Origin: Pseudomonadota bacterium
Lineage (GTDB): Bacteria > Pseudomonadota > Alphaproteobacteria > UBA8366 > GCA-2717185
Direction of reading: 5' to 3'
Length of the DNA: 5,559 nt
NCBI GenBank assembly: GCA_027619655.1
Contig: JAQCHR010000280.1
Coordinates: 1 to 5,559, forward strand
In this document: positions 1-5,559 of the stretch, one piece after another
Position numbering within the stretch: the first letter of the stretch is position 1
How the letters are laid out: each line of letters starts with the position of its first letter
The notes under the pieces: model-generated
The model's database searches: none
What the model saw: the letters and a program-made list of their open reading frames with translations, nothing else
What the model was told of the DNA's origin: nothing
Program-made: the position numbers and the translations under genes

Positions 1-26
1 ATCGGAATCACCCAAGTGATTCCGAT
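1..26. repeat. Perfect 11-bp inverted repeat (hairpin)
   Basis: The arms at 1-11 and 16-26 are exact reverse complements around a CCAA loop (12-15). There is no T-tract on either side, so it does not look like a classical intrinsic terminator. It lies directly beside the larger palindrome at 59-122 and is probably part of the same composite dispersed repeat. It may continue beyond the left edge of the window. Confidence 0.7.
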
Positions 27-31
27 TAACA

Positions 32-122
32 CGTGAATTTGCTTTTAACCTATTAAGATAGAGCAGATTCACGCCTTTTATCTGACGCAATAATTGCGTC
101 AGATAAAAGGCGATCTGCTCTA
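32..122. repeat. Composite palindromic repeat (REP/MITE-like)
   Basis: A long near-perfect palindrome spans 59-122. The outer arms 59-68 and 113-122 pair exactly, the inner 19-nt arms 72-90 and 94-112 pair exactly around a TAA loop, and only TCA (69-71) is bulged. A second, competing pairing joins 32-42 to 63-73 with one G-U type mismatch, so the same 63-73 segment can fold two ways. Nested, alternative palindromes of this kind are typical of REP, BIME or MITE-type repeats in alphaproteobacterial genomes; assignment to a known family would need a genome-wide search. The outer right arm contains the stop codon of the WcbI-like gene. On the minus strand the hairpin sits right at the operon's 3' end and may stabilise or terminate the transcript, although no U-tract follows. 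Confidence 0.7.
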
Positions 123-1457
123 GAATCCCGACCCGTCTTTCGGCAGCCAGTAGCGGCCGTAAATGGCGCCTGTTGGCTCCAGGAAGGGCGGCCAGCGTTG
201 CCCGTCACGGGCCTGTTCCAGGTCGGCTTCGGCGCGCGCGATGGCGTCGGCATCGCCGAGCGCCCGGCAGATTTCCAGCCTGGTTTCGCATAGCTCAGGA
301 TCGGCGGGCTTCATTGCCAGCGCCGCGTCGATGCTGTGCAGGGCGGCGGCCGGGTCCGAGCGCAGCTGCACCCGGGCGAGGTCGCCGTGATACCCGTCCC
401 TGCCGCCGTCCAGCGCGATGGCGGTGCTGAAGGCCTCCCCGGCTTCCGGCCATCGGTCCTGTTGGCACAGCACCCGGCCCAGGCAGGCATGGAAGCGCGC
501 CGAGCCCGGCGATTTCGCGATGGACAGCCGCAACAATCTCTCCGCCTCGGTCCAGTTCGAGCGGTTCATCATCGCCCGGGCCGGAAAATACTCCGGCACA
601 TTGGTGAAGCGAATATAGCGCCGCACGAACTCGTCGTGATCGTAGAACCCTTCGTCGAAATAGCGGTATTGCAGGCCGCGGGCCCAGTCCAGGCCGAAAT
701 GCTCGACGATGCCGGGATGGATCGGGGCGTCGATGTCGCCGATTCCGTGTGTGGCCTCGACTTCCTCCAGTGTCTCCCGCAACTGCGGGTCGTCGGCCGG
801 CACGATACCCAGTTGCGCGATGACCTGCCGGGCGATCTCGGCGCACAGGAACCCGGTCGGATGCAGCTGCGACAGGAACAGGCGGCGGTCCCGGAAATTG
901 TCCTCGATGAACTGCGAGAGCTCGATATCCGAGCGGATATCCATCCCGTACAACTGCGCCATGTTGATGCCGTGCAGCCGGTCGAGGTTCACCATGGCGT
1001 TGATGTCCCGGCCCATATAAAGGTCGAAGACCCGGTCCGGATCGGATTCCCCTTTCATGAGCTGCAGGATGGCGCGGTTGCCGAGGTAGTTCGGGTAGGG
1101 CCCTTCCGTGTTCAGGTCGTCGGACCGGTTTCGCGGATCGTCCGTCATGAACGGCCATAGCGAGTTCAGAAACAGCGGCGGCACGCGAATGGTCCGGCAG
1201 TCGTCCGGAAGCAGGTCCATCAATTCCTTGCCCACGCCGACGCTGTCCGTATCCCAGTGGCCCACCTGCAGGATGAAATAGGCGCAACGTTGCAGCTTGT
1301 TCAGGTCGAAGCCGGCCTTGAGGCTGCTGTTCACCTTGAAGTTCCGCACCCACCAGATCTCATAGGCATCCGTCAGCACATCCAGGCGCGCGAGAACATT
1401 GCGCGTGAAGCCGATATGGCAATTGCCGTACAGGACGATGACCGGTTTGTCCGCCAT
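120..1457 (-). CDS. WcbI-family putative acyltransferase with C-terminal TPR-like repeats
   Basis: A 445-residue protein resembling the WcbI family, putative acetyl/acyltransferases of capsular polysaccharide synthesis. The N-terminus opens with a beta-strand and the loop GNCH (residues 11-14), equivalent to the family's GNCQ signature. LHPTG (198-202) and IHPGI (246-250) supply the conserved His-Pro motifs expected later in the fold. From about residue 290 to 415 the sequence turns into Ala/Leu-rich helical repeats of TPR type (for example 290-320, 321-352 and 368-388), which makes it longer than a WcbI domain of roughly 300 residues. No signal peptide or membrane segment is seen, so it is probably cytoplasmic. 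ATG lies 3 nt after the ACP stop, with a GGGGGAG Shine-Dalgarno at 1468-1474 inside the ACP gene, pointing to translational coupling. The stop codon lies inside the palindromic repeat, so the C-terminus may have been redefined by it. WcbI assignment is from motif recognition; the acyl donor and acceptor are not known. Confidence 0.8.
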   Translation of the reverse strand: MADKPVIVLYGNCHIGFTRNVLARLDVLTDAYEIWWVRNFKVNSSLKAGFDLNKLQRCAYFILQVGHWDTDSVGVGKELMDLLPDDCRTIRVPPLFLNSLWPFMTDDPRNRSDDLNTEGPYPNYLGNRAILQLMKGESDPDRVFDLYMGRDINAMVNLDRLHGINMAQLYGMDIRSDIELSQFIEDNFRDRRLFLSQLHPTGFLCAEIARQVIAQLGIVPADDPQLRETLEEVEATHGIGDIDAPIHPGIVEHFGLDWARGLQYRYFDEGFYDHDEFVRRYIRFTNVPEYFPARAMMNRSNWTEAERLLRLSIAKSPGSARFHACLGRVLCQQDRWPEAGEAFSTAIALDGGRDGYHGDLARVQLRSDPAAALHSIDAALAMKPADPELCETRLEICRALGDADAIARAEADLEQARDGQRWPPFLEPTGAIYGRYWLPKDGSGF

Positions 1458-1460
1458 GCG

Positions 1461-1721
1461 TCAGGCGCTCCCCCGGCGGGCCGACAGTTCTTCGAGAATA
1501 TCGACCATCTCGCCGACATCGCTCAGGTCGCCGATCCGGTCGTCCGGAAATGTCAGTCCCAGCTGCTGTTCGATCTCCAGGATCAGGATCACATGCGACG
1601 CGGAATCCCAGCCGTCGATATCCATGGCCGCCGTCTCGCGGGTGATCCGGTCCGGGGCGCAGCCGAATTGCGCCGCGATGATGTTCGCCACGACCGCCAA
1701 CATTGAACTGTCTTCCGCCAT
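1461..1721 (-). CDS. Acyl carrier protein
   Basis: An 86-residue acidic protein of normal ACP length. The phosphopantetheine attachment site is Ser40 in GWDSASHV (37-44), followed by the family's helix II (LILEIEQQLG, 46-55). The usual DSL is DSA here. The GWDS form is more usual in stand-alone ACPs of specialised or polysaccharide-linked clusters than in the fatty-acid synthase ACP. The start is supported by AAGGAA on the minus strand 7 nt ahead of the ATG. It sits 12 nt after the acyl-AMP ligase and 3 nt before the WcbI-like gene, so it is most likely the dedicated carrier charged by the ligase and discharged by the transferase. It needs a phosphopantetheinyl transferase encoded elsewhere. 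Confidence 0.92.
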   Translation of the reverse strand: MAEDSSMLAVVANIIAAQFGCAPDRITRETAAMDIDGWDSASHVILILEIEQQLGLTFPDDRIGDLSDVGEMVDILEELSARRGSA

Positions 1722-1733
1722 TACGCCGTTCCT

Positions 1734-3382
1734 TCAGGCCATCGGGAATTGTTGCAGGAATTGCGCCCGGTTCGCCGCGCGGGAAATTTTACCGCTCGAC
1801 GTCTTGATGAGCCAGCCGGGCCGGACCGGCAGGACCCGGTTCAGGACCAGGTCGCATGCCTGCCACACCCGTTCCTTGACCGCCCGGGCAAGCGCCGCGT
1901 TGACGGCCGCATCCTCGCCCGCGGTTTCGAAAACTAGCGCAATCGCCTGCGTGCCCAGCCCCGGATCGTCATAGCCGAACACGACGCTGCGTCCCGGGCG
2001 CAACCCGTCGATACCATGCGTGGCGTATTCGATTTCATGCGCGAGGAAATTCCGCCCGCGCGAGATCAGCAGATCGTCGCTCCGGCCAAGCACGTAGAGT
2101 TCGCCGTCGCGCAGCATGCCAAGGTCGCGCGTGTGATACCAGCCCTCGCGCAGGGTTTCGGCCGTCCGGTCGGGGTCGCGATAGTATCCGGAAAAGAGGA
2201 ATGGCGCCGACACCGCGATCTCGCCGATTGCGCCATCCGCCAGCGCAGCGCCGTCTTCGGACAGGATGGCGATCCGCACGCCCCGGATCGCGCGCCCGGC
2301 GGACAGCACCGCAACCGGTTCGACCGTATCGGACGTCGCGGGACCGGACCGGATCGCGGCGGATTCAAGGACGCGGGGGGCGGTGCCAGGATCGCCTTGC
2401 GTGACCGCGAAGACCGTTTCCGCCATGGCGTAGCAGACCTGCAACTGCGCCGGCACAACCCCGCAATCCGCAAAGGTCTGCGTAAACAGGGCATGGGTTT
2501 CGGGCCGGCAGGGTTTCGAACAGTTGATGAAGGCCTCGACATGGCCCAGCGAAAAGCGGCGCGCGCCGCGGGTTCTGGAAAGCTGGTGAAACGCGAAGTT
2601 CGGCATCCAGACATGGGTGCATCGGTCCTGTTCAACGGTTTCCAGCAGGGTCCACGGACGCGCGACCCATTCGAAGGGATCCAGTCCCGTGAACGGAATG
2701 CCCATCGTGATCGGCATGAGGAAGCAGGCGATCAGCCCCATATCGTGATACAGCGGCAGCCATGTCGCGACCCGGTGCCGCGACGGATCCAGACGCAGAT
2801 GCTCCGCATAGGCCGCGATCTGCTGCAGGATCGCATGATGCGTCAACGCCACGCCCTTCTTCAGCCCCGTGGTGCCCGAGGAATGCTGCAGCAGCGCCAC
2901 GGAATCCGGACCCCCGCCAAAGCGGGAGGGATCGTCCGTCGCTTCGCTGTAGATATCCGCCGGCGTCACGATCATCGGATCGACGCCGGAACAGGCCGCG
3001 CGCATGGCGTCCACAAGCCAGGCCTCCACGAGGATCAGCCGCGGGCGGATCCGCGCCACAAGCCCCGCGAGACTTTCCCAGTAGATATGCCGCGCCTGTT
3101 TTCCGACGGCGGCGCCATGAAGCTCGGGACCGCCCCCATCGTCATGGCGCCAAGGAAACTCGCCTGCTGGTCCCAGCCATGCGGCAGCATGACGATGACA
3201 ATTTCGTCCGGCGCAACGCCGGCATCGGCCAGCCCGCGGGAAAACCGCAGGATATCCTGCCAGGCTTCGCCCCGGGTGATGCGGCGTCTGGCGCCGCCCT
3301 GCACGATGCTCGCGAACTCGGCCGCCGGCGCCGCTTCGGCCAAACCGCGAATGCGTTCAACGATTGTTGCCGATTGCGCCAT
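1734..3382 (-). pseudogene. Acyl-AMP ligase (AMP-dependent synthetase), frameshifted
   Basis: An adenylate-forming enzyme of the fatty acyl-AMP ligase/acyl-CoA synthetase type, which activates a carboxylic acid with ATP and passes it to a thiol, here probably the neighbouring ACP. The N-terminal part is read from ATG at 3382 to about 3101 (94 codons, ending FMAPPSE). The rest is in the -1 frame from about 3101 to the stop at 1734-1736, beginning KQARHIYWESLAGLVARIRP. One missing A in the A4 run (plus-strand T at 3099-3102) would restore a 549-residue protein, a normal length. Numbering that repaired protein, motifs are HSSGTTGLKKG (A3, 167-177), LPLYHDMG (A4, 209-216), YAMAET (A5, 318-323), HTRDLG (A7, 417-422), GRSDDLLISRG (A8, 433-443) and KTSSGKISR (A10, 527-535, catalytic Lys532). 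The fragment from GTG 3059 keeps all of these but lacks 108 N-terminal residues. The 3382 start is chosen because similarity to the family begins there; the Shine-Dalgarno is weak. First gene of the operon. It could be a true pseudogene, a sequencing error, or, less likely, recoding. Confidence 0.88.
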
Positions 3383-3562
3383 CACCGGACTCGGGTTCAA
3401 CTGCGACGGACGATGCCTCATGCGGTGTCTTCGCAAATCACCCTGAACATCGCCGGATGTTTTCGCTTCAGGTAACGTCAAATCAAATGCACCCGCCCTG
3501 TATCGATGGCGATGCGAAGTCATCCAGTAATACTCGATTCGGCTGCACAACTAGTAGCGAAG

Positions 3563-3591
3563 TTGCAAACCAAAGGAAAATTAGCCATTAT
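3563..3591 (+). promoter_or_regulatory. Possible sigma-70 promoter for the oxygenase gene
   Basis: TTGCAA (3563-3568) and CATTAT (3586-3591) are separated by 17 nt, with 4 of 6 consensus bases in each hexamer. They lie in the AT-rich part of the 287-nt divergent intergenic region (3383-3669), about 70 nt before the TTG start. A short inverted repeat, CAACT/AGTTG (3548-3552 and 3561-3565), touches the -35 and could be an operator. I saw no convincing promoter for the leftward operon in the same gap, although one must exist. Confidence 0.35.
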
Positions 3592-3655
3592 TTGGATGAA
3601 ATCCTCAATTTTCTGATTCAGCGTCAGGCACATTCAGCCGGATACAAACCTTCTT

Positions 3656-3659
3656 GAGG
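3656..3659 (+). promoter_or_regulatory. Shine-Dalgarno supporting a TTG start
   Basis: GAGG lies 10 nt ahead of TTG at 3670-3672. No ATG or GTG in this frame lies nearby with a comparable site, and the protein sequence looks coding from the TTG on. This decides the rare start codon. Confidence 0.6.
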
Positions 3660-3669
3660 TCGCCCCGCA

Positions 3670-4743
3670 TTGTCGAAATTTCCCCCGATCATCGACCTCC
3701 CCGCCGACGCGGCCACCAACGGAAGCTATCCCGTCTTCGAGGCGCTGACCGAGGGCGCGTTAGTGATCCTGCGGGGCGTGGAACAAATCATACAGGGGCG
3801 CCGGGCGCTGATTGAAACGGCGGCGACCGCGGTTCCCGCCGGCAATGTCGCCGATGAGCTGCTGGCCTTCTACGATGACGCGGTCGCGCCGTCGATGAAC
3901 ACCGTCCATGCGCTGAGCCAGGCGGTGAAGATCTTTCGCGAAAAGCGTGAATGGTCGCGGCGGCTGCACGGCCTGTTCGCGCAGATCGACCTGCCCGCGC
4001 CAATCCTCTACGACGGCGGCATCCCCCGCCTGCTGCTGGGTTCCGAATTCGTCGAGGCGGCGAAACAGTCAGGCCTGTTCGAACCCGGCGACTTCATGCG
4101 CACGTCCCCCACCGGAAAGACGGAAATATTTTCACGCGTGACGCCCGATGCGACGCCGATCCATCGTGACTACAACCGGGATCATTATCTGTTCCAGATG
4201 AACCTGTGGTTCTGCCTGCACAGCACGGAAGTCGACGAGGTGATCCGGGTATTTCCCGAACATTACCATCACCCCGTCTTCACGATGGAATGCACGCCGG
4301 AAGCCCTGGCCCAGGTCGGCGACCCGCTGGAATTCGAGCTGGATTTTGGCGACGCCGTGCTGTTTCACGGCGAACACCTGCATGCCTCGCCGGTCGGAAA
4401 ACCGGGCAGGCGGCGCCAGTCGCTGGATTTCCGCGCCGCAGTCGCCTGCCATGACGACAACCGGCATTACCACGAGGGTTTCATCAATGCCGCCAATTTC
4501 GGCCGCGCGGCGGACGACCCGGCGGCGATCGACATGCTCGTCGAACTGGAGGACGCGGCGCCGACGGCCGAGCGGCTGACGGCGATCCTCGACGCGTTCG
4601 AGGACCTTCCCTTCGCGGAGGACCGCTACCTCCTGCTCGCGGACAAGGCGGCGGGCATCGACAATGCGGTTGCCGACTGGGCGATCAAGACCGTGATCAG
4701 CCGCTCCGACCTCTATTACTGGGTGCTGGCCGCGGGTCGATAG
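3670..4743 (+). CDS. Putative Fe(II)/2-oxoglutarate-dependent oxygenase (phytanoyl-CoA dioxygenase-like)
   Basis: A 357-residue protein with the signature of a double-stranded beta-helix oxygenase. The HxD pair is His165-Asp167 in PIHRDYN. The distal ligand is probably His238 in FHGEHLHAS (232-240), preceded by the usual GDAVLF strand. Arg249, 11 residues later, sits where phytanoyl-CoA hydroxylase has its 2-oxoglutarate-binding Arg. Residues 1-150 are a helical N-terminal region, and 280-357 are Ala/Leu-rich helices. No signal peptide is seen, so it is likely cytoplasmic. It would hydroxylate an unknown substrate using O2 and 2-oxoglutarate. It is divergent from the ligase-ACP-WcbI operon, which suggests it acts on the same product or acceptor. 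Start is TTG at 3670. The protein ends at TAG 4741-4743, but the frame remains coding-like to 4929, so the gene may be truncated. It could also be one of the oxygenases found in sporadic carbohydrate clusters. The fold call is fairly safe; the substrate is unknown. Confidence 0.75.
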   Translation: MSKFPPIIDLPADAATNGSYPVFEALTEGALVILRGVEQIIQGRRALIETAATAVPAGNVADELLAFYDDAVAPSMNTVHALSQAVKIFREKREWSRRLHGLFAQIDLPAPILYDGGIPRLLLGSEFVEAAKQSGLFEPGDFMRTSPTGKTEIFSRVTPDATPIHRDYNRDHYLFQMNLWFCLHSTEVDEVIRVFPEHYHHPVFTMECTPEALAQVGDPLEFELDFGDAVLFHGEHLHASPVGKPGRRRQSLDFRAAVACHDDNRHYHEGFINAANFGRAADDPAAIDMLVELEDAAPTAERLTAILDAFEDLPFAEDRYLLLADKAAGIDNAVADWAIKTVISRSDLYYWVLAAGR

Positions 4744-4929
4744 GCCGGCCAACGCCAGAACCAAAGCCTGGCCCGGCTCGGCGCCCTCCGGACGCTCGAA
4801 CTGATTGACCGGCATCAGACCCTGCCGAACTACATGGCGGTCCGCTACCAGGCCGCAACCCATCAGCTGACCCCGGAAAAAGCCCGTGCCGACGCCCGGA
4901 ACCTGATTGCGGCGCTGGGTTCGGGGTGA
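4744..4929 (+). pseudogene. In-frame coding continuation of the oxygenase gene after TAG
   Basis: After TAG 4741-4743 the same frame stays open for 61 codons to TGA 4927-4929. About 80% of its third positions are G or C, as in the gene before it. The translation is a helical, protein-like stretch (for example LARLGALRTLELIDRH, then LTPEKARADARNLIAALG), and it follows on from the helical repeats that end the 357-residue product. No good start or Shine-Dalgarno exists for it as a separate gene. It is most simply the original C-terminus of a protein of about 419 residues, cut by a nonsense change, with readthrough or sequencing error as alternatives. Confidence 0.6.
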
Positions 4930-4964
4930 CCGGTGACCGGGTATGCATCGGGACAGAGCGTTAC

Positions 4965-4981
4965 GCAAATCTTGCTTTTTT
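4965..4981 (+). terminator. Weak terminator-like hairpin with T-run
   Basis: GCAA and TTGC (4965-4968 and 4972-4975) pair around ATC and are followed by a run of six T (4976-4981). The stem is only 4 bp, so it is a poor intrinsic terminator, but it is the best candidate downstream of the oxygenase gene. The same T-rich stretch overlaps the promoter-like signal at 4972-5000. Confidence 0.25.
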
Positions 4982-5001
4982 CAATAATATATGATATTAT
5001 T
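4972..5001 (+). promoter_or_regulatory. Possible promoter overlaid by an AT-rich palindrome
   Basis: TTGCTT (4972-4977) and TATTAT (4995-5000) are 17 nt apart, a near-ideal sigma-70 arrangement reading rightward. A perfect inverted repeat with 8-nt arms, AATAATAT (4983-4990) and ATATTATT (4994-5001), around ATG covers the spacer and the -10. That geometry would suit a repressor site. No strong gene lies downstream, so the target of the promoter is unclear. Confidence 0.4.
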
Positions 5002-5117
5002 CCTTTTTGTCCTTCGCTGAATCGGACCAGGTGAATGCCAACCGCCGAAGGGGTTCTGGTCGGCGCCGGATCGCAGCGCCGCAACGACAAGCGGGTGATG
5101 ATAAGGAATGTTAAGCG

Positions 5118-5270
5118 ATGATCAGCGACACCGAATTCAGTGACGCGGCGCGGATGTCGCTTCAGCGGTCATCGTCAAAGAAAGCCTATCAATGCCAATC
5201 AAAGCCAATGATTTTTAAAGTTTTCCACAGGCCCTATAGCGACGTCGCGGCCCGCGCCGCCTGGTCGTAG
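5118..5270 (+). CDS. Possible small ORF, 50 residues, unknown function
   Basis: ATG at 5118 is preceded by AAGGAA (5103-5108) with a 9-nt spacer, a good ribosome binding site. The ATG overlaps, as ATGA, the TGA of another tiny frame (5035-5121, 28 codons, poor ribosome site). The product is 50 residues, begins MISDTEFSDAARMS, and has no motif I recognise. Its third-position G/C is low and it runs 37 nt antisense into the 3' end of the regulator gene. It lies downstream of the promoter-like signal at 4972-5000. It may be a genuine small protein, a decayed remnant, or chance. Confidence 0.18.
   Translation: MISDTEFSDAARMSLQRSSSKKAYQCQSKPMIFKVFHRPYSDVAARAAWS
5184..5213. repeat. Three imperfect 10-bp tandem repeats
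   Basis: GCCTATCAAT, GCCAATCAAA and GCCAATGATT follow each other with exactly 10-bp spacing, about one DNA turn, in the AT-rich intergenic part just after the regulator's stop codon. They could be a protein binding array or a bend, or simply chance in a short stretch. Confidence 0.35.
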
Positions 5271-5559
5271 AGGCCCGACAGCGCGCGCAGGACCGAGGCG
5301 GCGCGGGCGATTTCGTCCCTATCGACGCCGCCCAGCGCCGCCATGGAATCGATCAGGCAGGATTCGCGGACATGCCGGTAGCGGCGGCACAGGGCCGCGC
5401 CCGCATCCGAGGCCGTGTAACGGGTTTCCTTGCCGCTTTTCGCGGCATCGACAAGCCCCGCCTTGAGCAGTTTCCTGAGCGCGTAGTTGACAAGATGGGT
5501 GTCCTCCACCTTCAGGGTGAAGCAGATATCGGCCAGCCGCTTGGCCCGGTCCCGGTGGT
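5234..5559 (-). CDS. MarR-type winged-helix transcriptional regulator, N-terminally cut by window edge
   Basis: The gene enters at the right edge and stops at TAG 5234-5236; its start is outside the window. The visible 108 residues begin HRDRAKRLADIC in the same frame as VEDTHLVNYALRKLLKAGL (the recognition-helix region), followed by the wing (VDAAKSGKETRYTASDAG) and a C-terminal helical dimerisation segment (about 55 residues). This is the MarR/winged-helix DNA-binding arrangement and resembles a group known from Alphaproteobacteria. It would act as a cytoplasmic dimeric transcription factor, ligand unknown. It converges with the oxygenase gene and has no visible promoter here, so it is probably a separate unit. 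Internal GTG at 5509 should not be taken as the start, because coding similarity continues upstream. Confidence 0.85.
   Translation of the reverse strand, partial: HRDRAKRLADICFTLKVEDTHLVNYALRKLLKAGLVDAAKSGKETRYTASDAGAALCRRYRHVRESCLIDSMAALGGVDRDEIARAASVLRALSGLYDQAARAATSL

Noticed and set aside
59..122. CRISPR repeat or attachment site
   Set aside because: Only one unit is present, with no regularly spaced repeats, no cas gene and no integrase. A dispersed palindromic repeat explains it better.
59..122. Classical intrinsic terminator for the operon
   Set aside because: The stem is strong, but no U-tract follows on the minus strand, and the stem begins within the stop codon.
336..1160. 274-codon plus-strand frame
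   Set aside because: Antisense shadow of the WcbI-like gene with no motif or ribosome site.
3098..3104. Programmed -1 frameshift site in the ligase
   Set aside because: The heptamer G-GAA-AAC does not allow full re-pairing in the P site, I see no strong downstream structure, and this enzyme family is not known to use recoding.
2016..3446. 476-codon open frame on the plus strand
   Set aside because: It is antisense to the acyl-AMP ligase, whose adenylation motifs are unmistakable. Long antisense frames are common in GC-rich DNA, and the translation is Arg/Gly/Pro-rich with no recognisable domain.
3364..3657. 97-codon plus-strand frame in the divergent gap
   Set aside because: Overlaps the ligase start region and the AT-rich promoter area, with irregular codon use and a low-complexity, non-protein-like translation.
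4132..4968. 278-codon minus-strand frame
   Set aside because: Antisense shadow of the oxygenase gene. The plus strand carries the HxD...H...R motif set, and this frame shows no domain.

Overview
The window is GC-rich, densely coding DNA, most likely from an alphaproteobacterium. The codon third positions are strongly G/C, the regulator at the right end belongs to a winged-helix group I associate with Alphaproteobacteria, and the left end carries a palindromic repeat typical of such genomes. A Rhodospirillales-like source is my best guess, but it is an inference without any search.

Layout, left to right. Positions 1-122 hold a mosaic of nested inverted repeats whose last arm overlaps the stop codon of the first gene. 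Positions 120-3382 (minus strand) form a tight three-gene operon, transcribed right to left: an acyl-AMP ligase (1734-3382, broken by a 1-nt frameshift at 3099-3102), an acyl carrier protein (1461-1721) and a WcbI-type putative acyltransferase fused to TPR-like repeats (120-1457). The gaps between them are 12 and 3 nt. Positions 3383-3669 are a relatively AT-rich divergent promoter region. Positions 3670-4743 (plus strand) encode a putative Fe(II)/2-oxoglutarate oxygenase with a TTG start and a helical C-terminus. Its frame continues with coding character for 61 more codons after a TAG, ending at 4929. Positions 4930-5233 are intergenic. They hold a possible promoter overlaid by an AT-rich palindrome, weak small ORFs and a short 10-bp repeat. 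From 5234 to the right edge (minus strand) lies the C-terminal part of a MarR-type winged-helix regulator, which runs off the window.

How the genes may work together (inference): the ligase would activate a carboxylic acid as an acyl-adenylate and load it on the phosphopantetheine arm of the dedicated ACP. The WcbI-like protein would then transfer the acyl group to a surface glycan or other acceptor. The divergent oxygenase could hydroxylate the acyl group or the acceptor. This would be a small acyl-decoration cassette, probably for an extracellular polysaccharide or related product. Two independent lesions in the same cassette (frameshift in the ligase, in-frame stop in the oxygenase), plus a repeat abutting the third gene, suggest either decay of the locus in this strain or sequencing errors.
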